Of a stretch of DNA of 41,738 nt, positions 1 through 6,625 are shown piece after piece. Both the position numbers and the translations under genes were made by a program. The stretch lies in NCBI GenBank assembly GCA_016281055.1, contig JAEEHW010000150.1, positions 1-41,738 of the forward strand, given 5' to 3'. Within the stretch, counting starts at the first letter, position 1, and each line of letters opens with the position of its first letter. Under the pieces are notes generated by a model. The model made no database searches. It was not told where the DNA came from and was given only the letters and a program-made list of their open reading frames with translations. The stretch is from Prevotella sp. (lineage in GTDB: Bacteria; Bacteroidota; Bacteroidia; Bacteroidales; Bacteroidaceae).

Positions 1-75
1 CCGAACAGAGAAGTTAAGCCCGTTTGCGCCGATGGTACTGCAATGCAATGTGGGAGAGTAGGAAGCCGCCTCCTT
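1..75 (+). rRNA. rrf: 5S ribosomal RNA, 3' part
   Basis: The window begins inside a 5S rRNA: the CCGAACAGAGAAGTTAAGCC segment and the GGGAGAGTAGG near the end are the conserved loop and 3' helix of bacterial 5S. The 5' half lies outside the window. The 3' end is estimated; it is followed almost directly by a terminator, so this is the end of an rRNA operon. Confidence 0.93.
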
Positions 76-82
76 TTACAGA

Positions 83-122
83 AGACTCTGGATAACAGAA
101 ATGTTTTCCAGGGTCTTTTTTT
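83..122 (+). terminator. Intrinsic terminator of the rRNA operon
   Basis: A 9-bp stem (AGACTCTGG pairing with CCAGGGTCT, one G-U pair) is followed by a run of seven T. It sits a few bases after the 5S end and fits a rho-independent terminator for the rRNA operon. Confidence 0.85.
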
Positions 123-139
123 GTTTTCATGGCTTTGCC

Positions 140-237
140 TAGTTATAGTGGCTATAGTTGTAATAGTGACTATAGTAGTAATAGTTAGTTATAGTGACTA
201 TAGTAGTAATATTTAGTTATAGTGGCTATAGTAGTTT
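140..237. repeat. Imperfect tandem repeat of about 28 bp, CTATAG-rich
   Basis: Three to four degenerate copies of a unit close to TTAGTTATAGTGACTATAG followed by TAGTAATA lie head to tail between the rRNA terminator and the next promoter. Each unit contains the palindrome CTATAG. No coding potential is seen. The array may vary in copy number; function unknown. Confidence 0.75.
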
Positions 238-300
238 CTCTTAGTGTTCCTGTGTTATTCCTTTTGTATTCCTGCGTAATCTTATTTTTTATCTTTTTTC

Positions 301-331
301 TTTGTTGTTATTACTATTTTTTGTAAATTTG
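301..331 (+). promoter_or_regulatory. Bacteroidota-type promoter
   Basis: TTTG at 301-304, a 19-base spacer, and TAAATTTG at 324-331 match the Bacteroidota -33/-7 consensus (TTTG and TAnnTTTG). The start of transcription should be near 338, giving a leader of about 35 nt for the gene at 373. Confidence 0.75.
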
Positions 332-372
332 CAGTTGAAAGTTAGAATTGTATAATTTATAAATATAGTAAA

Positions 373-939
373 GTGAAGAATATGAGATGTTTTTTCTTTA
401 TTGCAACTTTATTCGTTTTTACATTGATGGGGCATGCTCAGACGAATGATGTAGAAGCAAATGCTAAGGCTAATCGTGCAGCTGGTAGGGCTGATGTGAC
501 AGTTATATCTGTTACGCCTCAGAATGATGAGGATGGAGATATTGGTTCTGTGATAGTAAGTTATCGGCTGGCAAATGGATTAGAAAAGAAGATAAGGATT
601 GCTATGCCCTGGCCTGTAGAGTCTTTCACTGGTGGTGAAACAAGTGATGTGGACATTGATTTTGATGGTGTAGATGATTTGCAGGTTGAGCTTGGTTTAC
701 TCAATGGTACTGGTACAAATATGTTCTATGCTGGTTTGTTGTGGAACAAAGACAAACAGGAATTCGTGGAAGTAGAAGATTACTGCAACATTGTCAATGC
801 AACCCCCGACCCAGAAAATCGTTGTATTAATGGTTTTATAATAGAAACACCTCACATCACTGTGCAGAAGTGGGAATGGAAGAATGGAGCGTTGGAGCTC
901 ACACATGAGCATGAGGAAAACCTTATGGATGAAGATTGA
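373..939 (+). CDS. Small secreted protein, XAC2610-like
   Basis: Unknown function. The protein has an N-terminal signal peptide (hydrophobic run, cleavage probably after GHAQ). The centre holds an acidic DxDxDFDGxDD stretch at about residues 94-103, followed by a Gly/Asn-rich turn, Y-x-G-L-L-W, and a K-Q-E-F-V-E-V-E-D segment. This order (DFNFDG-like loop, Y..xL, K..F) is what I know from XAC2610/FG-GAP-like periplasmic proteins, and the acidic loop could bind calcium. That is inference by eye. The start is uncertain: GTG at 373 has an A-rich leader, while an in-frame ATG at 382 would leave a shorter but still usable signal peptide. The gene stands alone, with its own promoter and a shared convergent terminator. 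Confidence 0.75.
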   Translation: MKNMRCFFFIATLFVFTLMGHAQTNDVEANAKANRAAGRADVTVISVTPQNDEDGDIGSVIVSYRLANGLEKKIRIAMPWPVESFTGGETSDVDIDFDGVDDLQVELGLLNGTGTNMFYAGLLWNKDKQEFVEVEDYCNIVNATPDPENRCINGFIIETPHITVQKWEWKNGALELTHEHEENLMDED

Positions 940-994
940 ACTTGTGTCGGTGTAGTGGGGGAGTAATAAAAACGATGTTTATTGTTTCCTAATG

Positions 995-1052
995 AAAAGG
1001 CATTCCAAACTTTGCTGTCAGATGTGGTAGCAAGTTTTGGAATGCCTTTTTG
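995..1052. terminator. Bidirectional terminator
   Basis: A long stem of about 23 bp (AAAAGGCATTCCAAA on the left, matching TTTGGAATGCCTTTT on the right, extended by GCT/AGC) with A and T runs on both sides lies between two convergent genes. It can serve the gene ending at 939 and the aroQ transcript from the other side. Confidence 0.88.
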
Positions 1053-1079
1053 TTTATTATTTAATAGTGAATAATGAGC

Positions 1080-1529
1080 TTATTGATTGTTTTCAATCAG
1101 TCCTTCTAATGCCAACCTGTAGCTGTCTAGGCCGAAGCCGCAGATGACACCTTTGCAGGCAGGGGAGAGGAATGAATGGTGGCGGAACTCCTCACGCTGA
1201 TGTACGTTGCTTATGTGTACTTCTATGACAGGGCATTCCAGGGAACGTATGCAGTCGTGCAGCGCCACGGAGGTATGTGTGTAGGCACCAGCGTTTAGTA
1301 TTACACCGTCATATATGCCGCCATTATTTTCAGCGAGGCATGTGCCCACTTCCTGCAGTTTGTTTATCATCTCACCCTCGATGTTGCTTTGATAGTATTC
1401 TATCTCCACGTTAGGATAACGCTCACGCAACTTCGGCAGATAACTCTCAAATGAGCTGTTGCCATATATACCTGGTTCCCTTACACCCAATAGATTAAGG
1501 TTGGGACCATTCATTATTAAAATCTTCAT
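1080..1529 (-). CDS. aroQ: 3-dehydroquinate dehydratase, type II
   Basis: Catalyses dehydration of 3-dehydroquinate to 3-dehydroshikimate in the shikimate pathway, in the cytoplasm. The 149-residue length is normal for the type II enzyme. Visible motifs are GPNLNLLG at residues 8-15, the catalytic Arg17 and Tyr22 in REPGIYG, NAGAYTHTS in the middle, EVHISN with the catalytic histidine, and REEFRHHS. It starts 31 bp after the Sir2 gene on the same strand, so the two are probably one transcript. The 3' end faces the bidirectional terminator at 995-1052. Confidence 0.97.
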   Translation of the reverse strand: MKILIMNGPNLNLLGVREPGIYGNSSFESYLPKLRERYPNVEIEYYQSNIEGEMINKLQEVGTCLAENNGGIYDGVILNAGAYTHTSVALHDCIRSLECPVIEVHISNVHQREEFRHHSFLSPACKGVICGFGLDSYRLALEGLIENNQ

Positions 1530-1538
1530 CTTTATTTC

Positions 1539-1602
1539 TTTAATGCTTCGTTTAATTTCTTTACGCCTTCTTTAATACTTCAATTAATTTCTTTACTCCT
1601 TC
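1539..1602 (-). repeat. Out-of-frame 32-bp tandem duplication at the Sir2 3' end
   Basis: Positions 1571-1602 and 1539-1570 are tandem 32-bp copies differing at four positions. The first copy codes for the last residues of the Sir2 protein (EGVKKLIEVLK). The second would code for EGVKKLNEALKK followed by TAA, but 32 is not a multiple of three, so it is out of frame and the Sir2 frame stops inside it. Confidence 0.9.
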
Positions 1603-2283
1603 GCTTGCTCCACATTCAAACTGCGTTACATTAGCTCTTGTGGCTACAGGCTTGGGGTCTATCAGATATACGGGGATACCGGGCTTTGCGTACTGTACCA
1701 GTCCGGCTGCAGGATATACATTGAGCGATGTGCCTATGATTACGAACACATCAGCCTTCTGTGCCTCCTGAGCTGCATCGTAGAGGTTTGGCACGTTCTC
1801 ACCAAAGAACACGATGAACGGGCGCAACAGCGAACCGTCAGCGGCCTTCTCGTCATGCGGAACCTCAAGGCCGGTGTCACCAAAACCCGTGTGTGGTAGG
1901 CTTATGTGGTATCGAGGATTGTCAACATCGCGACTGCTGCACATCTTCATCATCTCGCCATGCAGGTGTATGACTTTTGTTGAACCGGCGGCTTCATGCA
2001 GGGCATCAACATTCTGTGTAACCACGGTTACGTCGTAGTCCTTCTCCATTTCAGCCAACAGTCGGTGTCCCTCGCATGGCTGCACATCCTTGTATTTCAC
2101 GCGCAGCATGTTATAGAAGTCATTGACGTAGTTTGGGTTTGCTTCCCATCCCTCGTGTGTTGCCACGCGTTCTACTGGATAGTTGTCCCACAAACCACCT
2201 GCATCGCGGAATGTACTCAAACCGCTTTCCACCGACATGCCTGCACCGGTAAGCACCACTATTTTCTTCTTTTCCATAGTCAT
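1561..2283 (-). CDS. cobB: Sir2-family NAD-dependent protein deacylase
   Basis: Sirtuin: removes acyl groups from protein lysines using NAD, in the cytoplasm. Motifs in order: GAGMS at residues 13-17, ESGLSTFRD at 19-27, TQNVD at 89-93, catalytic His108 in HLHG, FFGENVP, and GTSLNVYPAAG. The zinc module is degenerate: only one cysteine (Cys115) is seen between HLHG and FFGE, where zinc-binding sirtuins have four. The Tyr-x-x-Arg pair of class III sirtuins (desuccinylase type) is shifted here, Tyr57 with Arg61. The start is ATG at 2283; a second ATG two codons later is equally possible. It is first in a likely two-gene unit with aroQ. The C-terminus carries an out-of-frame duplication (1539-1602). 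Confidence 0.93.
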   Translation of the reverse strand: MTMEKKKIVVLTGAGMSVESGLSTFRDAGGLWDNYPVERVATHEGWEANPNYVNDFYNMLRVKYKDVQPCEGHRLLAEMEKDYDVTVVTQNVDALHEAAGSTKVIHLHGEMMKMCSSRDVDNPRYHISLPHTGFGDTGLEVPHDEKAADGSLLRPFIVFFGENVPNLYDAAQEAQKADVFVIIGTSLNVYPAAGLVQYAKPGIPVYLIDPKPVATRANVTQFECGASEGVKKLIEVLKKA

Positions 2284-2299
2284 ACATTGATTTATGGTG

Positions 2300-2330
2300 T
2301 AAAAGTACTCTTTTTTTTTTATCCGACAAA
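2300..2330 (-). promoter_or_regulatory. Probable promoter of the Sir2-aroQ unit
   Basis: On the minus strand TTTG (2327-2330), 19 bases, then TACTTTTA (2300-2307), which differs from TAnnTTTG only in the last base. It lies just upstream of the Sir2 start. This is weaker than the other promoters listed. Confidence 0.45.
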
Positions 2331-2390
2331 ATAATTAAGTTGAATAATGCAAAGAATTATAATAAATTGTATTAAATTTACGCAAGAAAG

Positions 2391-2421
2391 TTCTTGGTTT
2401 GAGAAAAAATGTGTAACTTTG
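2391..2421 (+). promoter_or_regulatory. Promoter of the FKBP genes
   Basis: TAACTTTG at 2414-2421 is a perfect -7 element. The upstream element is imperfect (TTCTTG at 2391-2396, TTTG at 2398-2401, neither at the usual spacing). Transcription should start near 2428, with a leader of about 44 nt. Confidence 0.65.
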
Positions 2422-2471
2422 CACGGAAAAATATCTTAGAGCATATATATAAGGAAAATAAAAGATAAAAG

Positions 2472-3074
2472 ATGGACAAGACAAGTTATGCCCTTGGTAT
2501 GGGTATCGGACGTCAGCTGAAGGACATGGGTGCTGACAAACTTAATTTTGATGATTTTGCACAGGCCATTAAGGACTGCGTGGCAGGCAAGCCGCAGTTG
2601 AACGATGCCGAGGCTCAGAAACTGGCGCAGGAATTCTTCGCAGAGCAGGAGAAGGTGCAGCGTGCCAAGGCTGCCGAGATAGGAAAGGCGAAGAAGGCAG
2701 AGGGCGAGGCTTATCTTGCTGAGAATGCCAAGAAGGAAGGTGTCATCACCACCGCTTCAGGTTTGCAGTATATGGTGCTTAAGGAAGGCACCGGCAAGTC
2801 TCCGAAGGCTACCGACAGTGTGGAGTGCCACTATGAAGGTTTCCTCATCGACGGCACTGTGTTTGATTCCAGCATACAGCGTGGCCAGACTGCAACATTC
2901 CCGTTGGGCGGAGTCATTAAGGGCTGGACAGAGGGACTGCAGTTGATGAAGGAAGGCGGCAAGTACCGTTTCTTCATTCCTTATCACCTAGCATACGGTG
3001 AGGCAGGTGCAGCAGGTGCCATACCTCCATACGCAGCACTGATATTTGACGTAGAGCTGATTGCTGTGAAATAA
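2472..3074 (+). CDS. FKBP-type peptidyl-prolyl isomerase, cytoplasmic
   Basis: Catalyses cis-trans isomerisation of peptidyl-proline bonds and so helps protein folding. It has no signal peptide and begins MDKTSYALGMGIG, as in the FklB/Mip group. Residues 1-95 form the helical FKBP_N dimerisation region, with the Lys/Glu-rich linker helix; residues about 105-200 are the FKBP_C catalytic domain with the landmarks FDSS, VIKGWTEGL, AYGE and PPYAALIFDVEL. It is the first of three tandem FKBP genes and has the only clear promoter of the set. Unlike the next two it should stay in the cytoplasm. Confidence 0.95.
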   Translation: MDKTSYALGMGIGRQLKDMGADKLNFDDFAQAIKDCVAGKPQLNDAEAQKLAQEFFAEQEKVQRAKAAEIGKAKKAEGEAYLAENAKKEGVITTASGLQYMVLKEGTGKSPKATDSVECHYEGFLIDGTVFDSSIQRGQTATFPLGGVIKGWTEGLQLMKEGGKYRFFIPYHLAYGEAGAAGAIPPYAALIFDVELIAVK

Positions 3075-3127
3075 TCACGATGCTCAATTATATTGTAACT
3101 GAATATAAATAACAATAAAAACAAAAA

Positions 3128-4000
3128 ATGAAGAAATTTACACTTGCAGCATGCGTTGCCATTGCAGCGGCTGCATTCACATCATGTGGTAACGGCACTC
3201 CAAGTGCCAATCTGAAGAGTGACATCGACACACTGAGCTATGCAGTGGGCATGACCCAGAGTGACGGTCTTAAGGAGTATCTCGTACAGCGCGTAGGTGT
3301 TGATACCGCTTACATCGACGAATTCATCAAGGGTCTCAATGCAGGTGCTACTGCTGGTGACGACAAGAAGAAGGCTGCCTACTATGCAGGCGTGCAGATT
3401 GGTCAGCAGATCGGTGGTCAGATGGTTCAGGGTTTGAACTACGAGCTCTTCGGTGCTGATTCTACTCAGACTATTTCTCTGAAGAACCTCCTGGCAGGTT
3501 TCGTTTCTGGTATCACAGGCAAGAAGCAGCTGATGACACTTGAGCAGGCTCGTCTGACCATGGAGTCAAAGATGCACTCTGTCAAGGCTTCAAACATGGA
3601 GAAGCAGTATGGCGACTACAAGAAGAAGAACGAGGAATTCCTTGCCAAGAACAAGAAGCAGCAGGGTGTCGTTACACTGCCAAGCGGTGTACAGTATAAG
3701 GTGCTGAAGGCTGGCAACGGAACAGTTCCTGCTGACACCTCTACGGTTATGGTTCACTATGAGGGCAAGACCATCGACGGTAAGGTGTTCGATTCAAGCT
3801 ACAAGCGTGGCGAGCCTGTCACAATGCGTTGCAACCAGGTTATCAAGGGTTGGACAGACGCTCTTACTCACATGCCAGCCGGCTCTAAGTGGGAGGTTTA
3901 TATTCCTCAGAACCTTGCATACGGTGAGCGTGCACAGGGTCAGGACATCAAGCCATTCTCTACCCTTGTGTTCACTATAGAACTTATCAGCGTTAAGTAA
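3128..4000 (+). CDS. FKBP-type peptidyl-prolyl isomerase, lipoprotein
   Basis: Second FKBP paralog, 290 residues. The N-terminus is a lipoprotein signal with an FTSC lipobox, Cys20 being the lipid attachment site, so it should be anchored in the envelope and act on periplasmic or surface proteins. After a short linker, FKBP_N begins at about residue 35 (DTLSYAVGMTQSDG) with a long charged helix to about residue 180; FKBP_C follows with FDSS, VIKGWTDAL, AYGE and a final IELISVK. It starts 53 bp after the first FKBP gene with no recognisable promoter between, so the two are likely cotranscribed. A terminator follows. Confidence 0.95.
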   Translation: MKKFTLAACVAIAAAAFTSCGNGTPSANLKSDIDTLSYAVGMTQSDGLKEYLVQRVGVDTAYIDEFIKGLNAGATAGDDKKKAAYYAGVQIGQQIGGQMVQGLNYELFGADSTQTISLKNLLAGFVSGITGKKQLMTLEQARLTMESKMHSVKASNMEKQYGDYKKKNEEFLAKNKKQQGVVTLPSGVQYKVLKAGNGTVPADTSTVMVHYEGKTIDGKVFDSSYKRGEPVTMRCNQVIKGWTDALTHMPAGSKWEVYIPQNLAYGERAQGQDIKPFSTLVFTIELISVK

Positions 4001-4016
4001 TTTTACAATTTATATT

Positions 4017-4067
4017 TTACCATATACTATTATTCCCTAAGTGAATAAACAGTATATGGTAATTTTT
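4017..4067 (+). terminator. Hairpin terminator after the second FKBP gene
   Basis: Perfect 12-bp stem (TTACCATATACT pairing with AGTATATGGTAA), with a further inner ATTATTC/GAATAA pairing, followed by five T. It may end or attenuate transcription between the second and third FKBP genes. I see no separate promoter for the third gene, so partial read-through is likely. Confidence 0.7.
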
Positions 4068-4091
4068 CAAATAGTAAAAACATAAAGTAAC

Positions 4092-4991
4092 ATGAAAAAG
4101 ATATTGTTTTTTGCTGTTATGCTGGCAGTTGCCACAGGCATGACTGCAAAGCCAAAGGCTGGCAAGGCTGATGCAGCTACAGCAGCCACAGCACAGACCA
4201 ATGGTAGTGTAAACATTAAGAGCAGCAGCGACTCTTTGAGCTATGCCGCTGGTTATGCTCAGACGAATGGTCTTATTCCATATCTGCAGCAGCAGTATAG
4301 CGTTGATACCACTTATATGGCTGATTTCATACAGGGACTGCGTGATGCAAAGGAAAATATCAACGACCCTCGTTATGTTGCCCGTATGGCAGGCGCTCAG
4401 ATAGCACAGTTGATAGAGGATCGTATGATCAAGGGTATGAACAAGGAACTCGAAGGAACTCCTGACAACATCTCCCGTGACCTGTTCTATAATGGTTTTA
4501 TTGCCGCTCTCTCTAACGATACGTCACGTTTCAATATGGAAAGTGCAGGTAAATTCTTCCAGACCAAGTTTGAGGCTGACAGGAAAATCAAGGAAGCTAA
4601 AATCAAGGAAGACAACGCTGCATGGTTGAAGGAAAACCAGACCAAGCAGGGTGTCGTTACCACAGCTTCAGGCCTGCAGTACAAGGTTGTCACCATGGGA
4701 ACCGGCGAACGTCCTACTGCTGATCAGGAAGTAGAAGTAAAGTATGAGGGCAAGCTCATTGACGGTACAGTATTCGATTCAAGCTACAAGCGCAATCCTC
4801 AGACTTCTAAGTTCAAGTGCAACCAAGTCATCAAGGGTTGGACCGAGGGTCTGCAGTTGATGCCTGTAGGTTCTAAGTTTGAGTTCTACATCCCTTATGA
4901 CCTCGCATACGGCGAGCGTGGACAGGGCCAGAGGATTCCTCCTTACTCCACACTGATATTCACTGTAGAGTTGGTAGGAATAACCAAATAA
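4092..4991 (+). CDS. FKBP-type peptidyl-prolyl isomerase, periplasmic
   Basis: Third FKBP paralog, 299 residues. It has a Sec signal peptide (MKKILFFAVMLAVATG, cleavage probably near AKA/TAK) and no lipobox cysteine, so it should be a soluble periplasmic folding helper. An Ala/Thr-rich linker is followed by FKBP_N from about residue 48 (DSLSYAAGYAQTNG), a charged helix, and FKBP_C with FDSS, VIKGWTEGL, AYGE and PPYSTLIFTVEL. The catalytic domain resembles the second paralog more than the first. A strong terminator follows the stop codon. Confidence 0.95.
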   Translation: MKKILFFAVMLAVATGMTAKPKAGKADAATAATAQTNGSVNIKSSSDSLSYAAGYAQTNGLIPYLQQQYSVDTTYMADFIQGLRDAKENINDPRYVARMAGAQIAQLIEDRMIKGMNKELEGTPDNISRDLFYNGFIAALSNDTSRFNMESAGKFFQTKFEADRKIKEAKIKEDNAAWLKENQTKQGVVTTASGLQYKVVTMGTGERPTADQEVEVKYEGKLIDGTVFDSSYKRNPQTSKFKCNQVIKGWTEGLQLMPVGSKFEFYIPYDLAYGERGQGQRIPPYSTLIFTVELVGITK

Positions 4992-4998
4992 TGATTTA

Positions 4999-5038
4999 TC
5001 CCCCGTTCTTCCGATTGGATGAACGGGGGATTCTTTTT
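4999..5038 (+). terminator. Intrinsic terminator of the FKBP cluster
   Basis: Perfect 10-bp GC-rich stem, TCCCCCGTTC with GAACGGGGGA, a 12-base loop and a following T run. It begins seven bases after the third FKBP stop codon. Confidence 0.92.
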
Positions 5039-5051
5039 TGGGATGTTTTAG

Positions 5052-5172
5052 GGGGGAGTTAAGGGGAGTAAGAGGGGAGTTAAGGGACAAATGTATTAGA
5101 CTATACGAATAAGTATATGAATAAGCAAACGTAATGTCCCTTAACTCCCCTCTTACTCCCCTTAACTCCTCT
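5052..5172. repeat. 38-bp inverted repeat built from GGGGAGTTAAG units
   Basis: The arms 5052-5089 and 5135-5172 are reverse complements at 36 of 38 positions, separated by 45 AT-rich bases. Each arm is itself made of short direct repeats of GGGGAGTTAAGG/GGGGAGTAAGA. It lies between the convergent FKBP cluster and trkA, after the FKBP terminator. It could be the trkA transcript end, a REP-like element or a structured RNA; the sequence does not decide. Confidence 0.85.
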
Positions 5173-5204
5173 TTACTCCCTTTGTCTCTTCAGGAACCTA
5201 AAAC

Positions 5205-6548
5205 CTAATTAAACAGTTTCTCTATACGTTTCATGTCGGCATTGTGACAGAATACCACCACGATGTCGCCCTCCTGCACCTGCGTGCCGCCTGAAACAAG
5301 TATTCCCTCGCCATTTCTTACCAAGCCGCCGAAGGTGATGCCCTTGGGCAGTCCGAGTTCGTAAATCTTCTTCTTCGTGATGCGTGAGCCCGGCATGGCA
5401 GTAAATTCCGCCACGTCAGCCTTTGCCTGCATCAGGAAACGCACATTGTTGGCCTTGCCCTCAAGCAGAGCCTCATAGATACGCGAGGCGGCGATGGCCT
5501 TCTTGTTTATTATGGTACCTATGTCAAGACTCTCTGCCATGTCCACATAGTCAAGATTCTCTATCACCGCCACGGTTTTGCGCACACCGTTGCGCTTTGC
5601 CGCCAGACAAGCCAGTATATTCGTCTCACTGCTGCCTGTCAGCGCTACAAATGCCTGTGTGCTTCGTATGCCCTCTTCCATGAGCAGCGAGGTGTCGCGG
5701 GCATCGCCGTTTATGACGTATTCTGCGGTTTGCGGCAGCAGGTCGGTCAAACGCTCGCAGCGTGCGGCATCCATCTCTATTATCTTGTATTTCATGTATT
5801 CGGGCATGACGTGCGCCACTCTGACTGCCGTCTTGCCACCGCCCATGATCATCACCTTGCTCACGTCGGCATAATCCTCCTTGCCCACTATGTGACGCAC
5901 CAGTGGTATTGATTCCTTTGTGGTCATGAAGTATGCCAGGTCATAGAGCTGCAGGGTGTCCATGCCACCGGGTATTATTGTCTCGTTGCCGCGTTTTATG
6001 GCCACTATGTGATAAGGGTCCTCCGGACCTATCAGTTCCTTCAGTGGACGGTTGAGTATGGTGCATCCCTCGCGCAGTTTTATGCCGAGCATGATGAGGG
6101 CACCGTCGTGCACGTCCCATCGCTGCCTCACCCACGACATCTTCAGACCGTTGATGATGTCATGTGCCGCCAGCATTTCAGGGTAGATGACGGAGTCAAC
6201 ACCCATCCTCTGCAATACATCCTTGTTTTTCGCTTTGGCATATTCATATTCCTCTACCCTTGCCACGGTATGTTTCGCGCCGAGCGACTTTGCCAGGGCG
6301 CACGATGTGACATTGACCTCCTGGTTCAGCGTTACGGCAATGAACAAGTCGGCGTGAGCCACGTCAATCTCGCGCAGAGCCTCTATGCTGACGGGCGATG
6401 CATGCATCGTCAGCACGTCGAGGTCAGAGTTGATGCTGCTGAGTGCTTCCTCGTTGTCGTCGATGATGGTTATGTCCTCGCTGGTACGGTTGAGCAGCGA
6501 AGCCAGATAGTTTCCTATGGCGTATGCGCCTGCGATGATAATCTTCAT
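5205..6548 (-). CDS. trkA: Trk potassium uptake regulatory protein TrkA
   Basis: Peripheral cytoplasmic NAD(H)-binding subunit that gates a TrkH/KtrB-type potassium channel. The 447-residue length fits a two-unit TrkA: RCK_N at about 1-120, RCK_C at about 135-215, a second RCK_N at about 230-350 (MIMGGGKTAVRVAH) and a second RCK_C to the end. In the first nucleotide-binding loop the sequence is GAYAIG, so the second glycine of GxGxxG is replaced by tyrosine; the acidic residue at the end of strand 2 (IIDDN) is kept. It lies 77 bp after dxs on the same strand. No trkH follows: the next gene is convergent. Confidence 0.94.
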   Translation of the reverse strand: MKIIIAGAYAIGNYLASLLNRTSEDITIIDDNEEALSSINSDLDVLTMHASPVSIEALREIDVAHADLFIAVTLNQEVNVTSCALAKSLGAKHTVARVEEYEYAKAKNKDVLQRMGVDSVIYPEMLAAHDIINGLKMSWVRQRWDVHDGALIMLGIKLREGCTILNRPLKELIGPEDPYHIVAIKRGNETIIPGGMDTLQLYDLAYFMTTKESIPLVRHIVGKEDYADVSKVMIMGGGKTAVRVAHVMPEYMKYKIIEMDAARCERLTDLLPQTAEYVINGDARDTSLLMEEGIRSTQAFVALTGSSETNILACLAAKRNGVRKTVAVIENLDYVDMAESLDIGTIINKKAIAASRIYEALLEGKANNVRFLMQAKADVAEFTAMPGSRITKKKIYELGLPKGITFGGLVRNGEGILVSGGTQVQEGDIVVVFCHNADMKRIEKLFN

Positions 6549-6625
6549 TTCTTACGATGCATGATTATATATGTGTAATCCGAAAATGATGGTCTTCATA
6601 TTGTGGATTCCGTGCGCCGTCCGGC

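Noticed and set aside
76..372. Possible tRNA after the rRNA operon
   Set aside because: No cloverleaf or T-loop motif (GGTTCRA) is seen; the stretch holds a terminator, tandem repeats and a promoter.
6009..6578. 189-codon open frame opposite trkA
   Set aside because: Antisense to a clear TrkA sequence with no recognisable motifs of its own.
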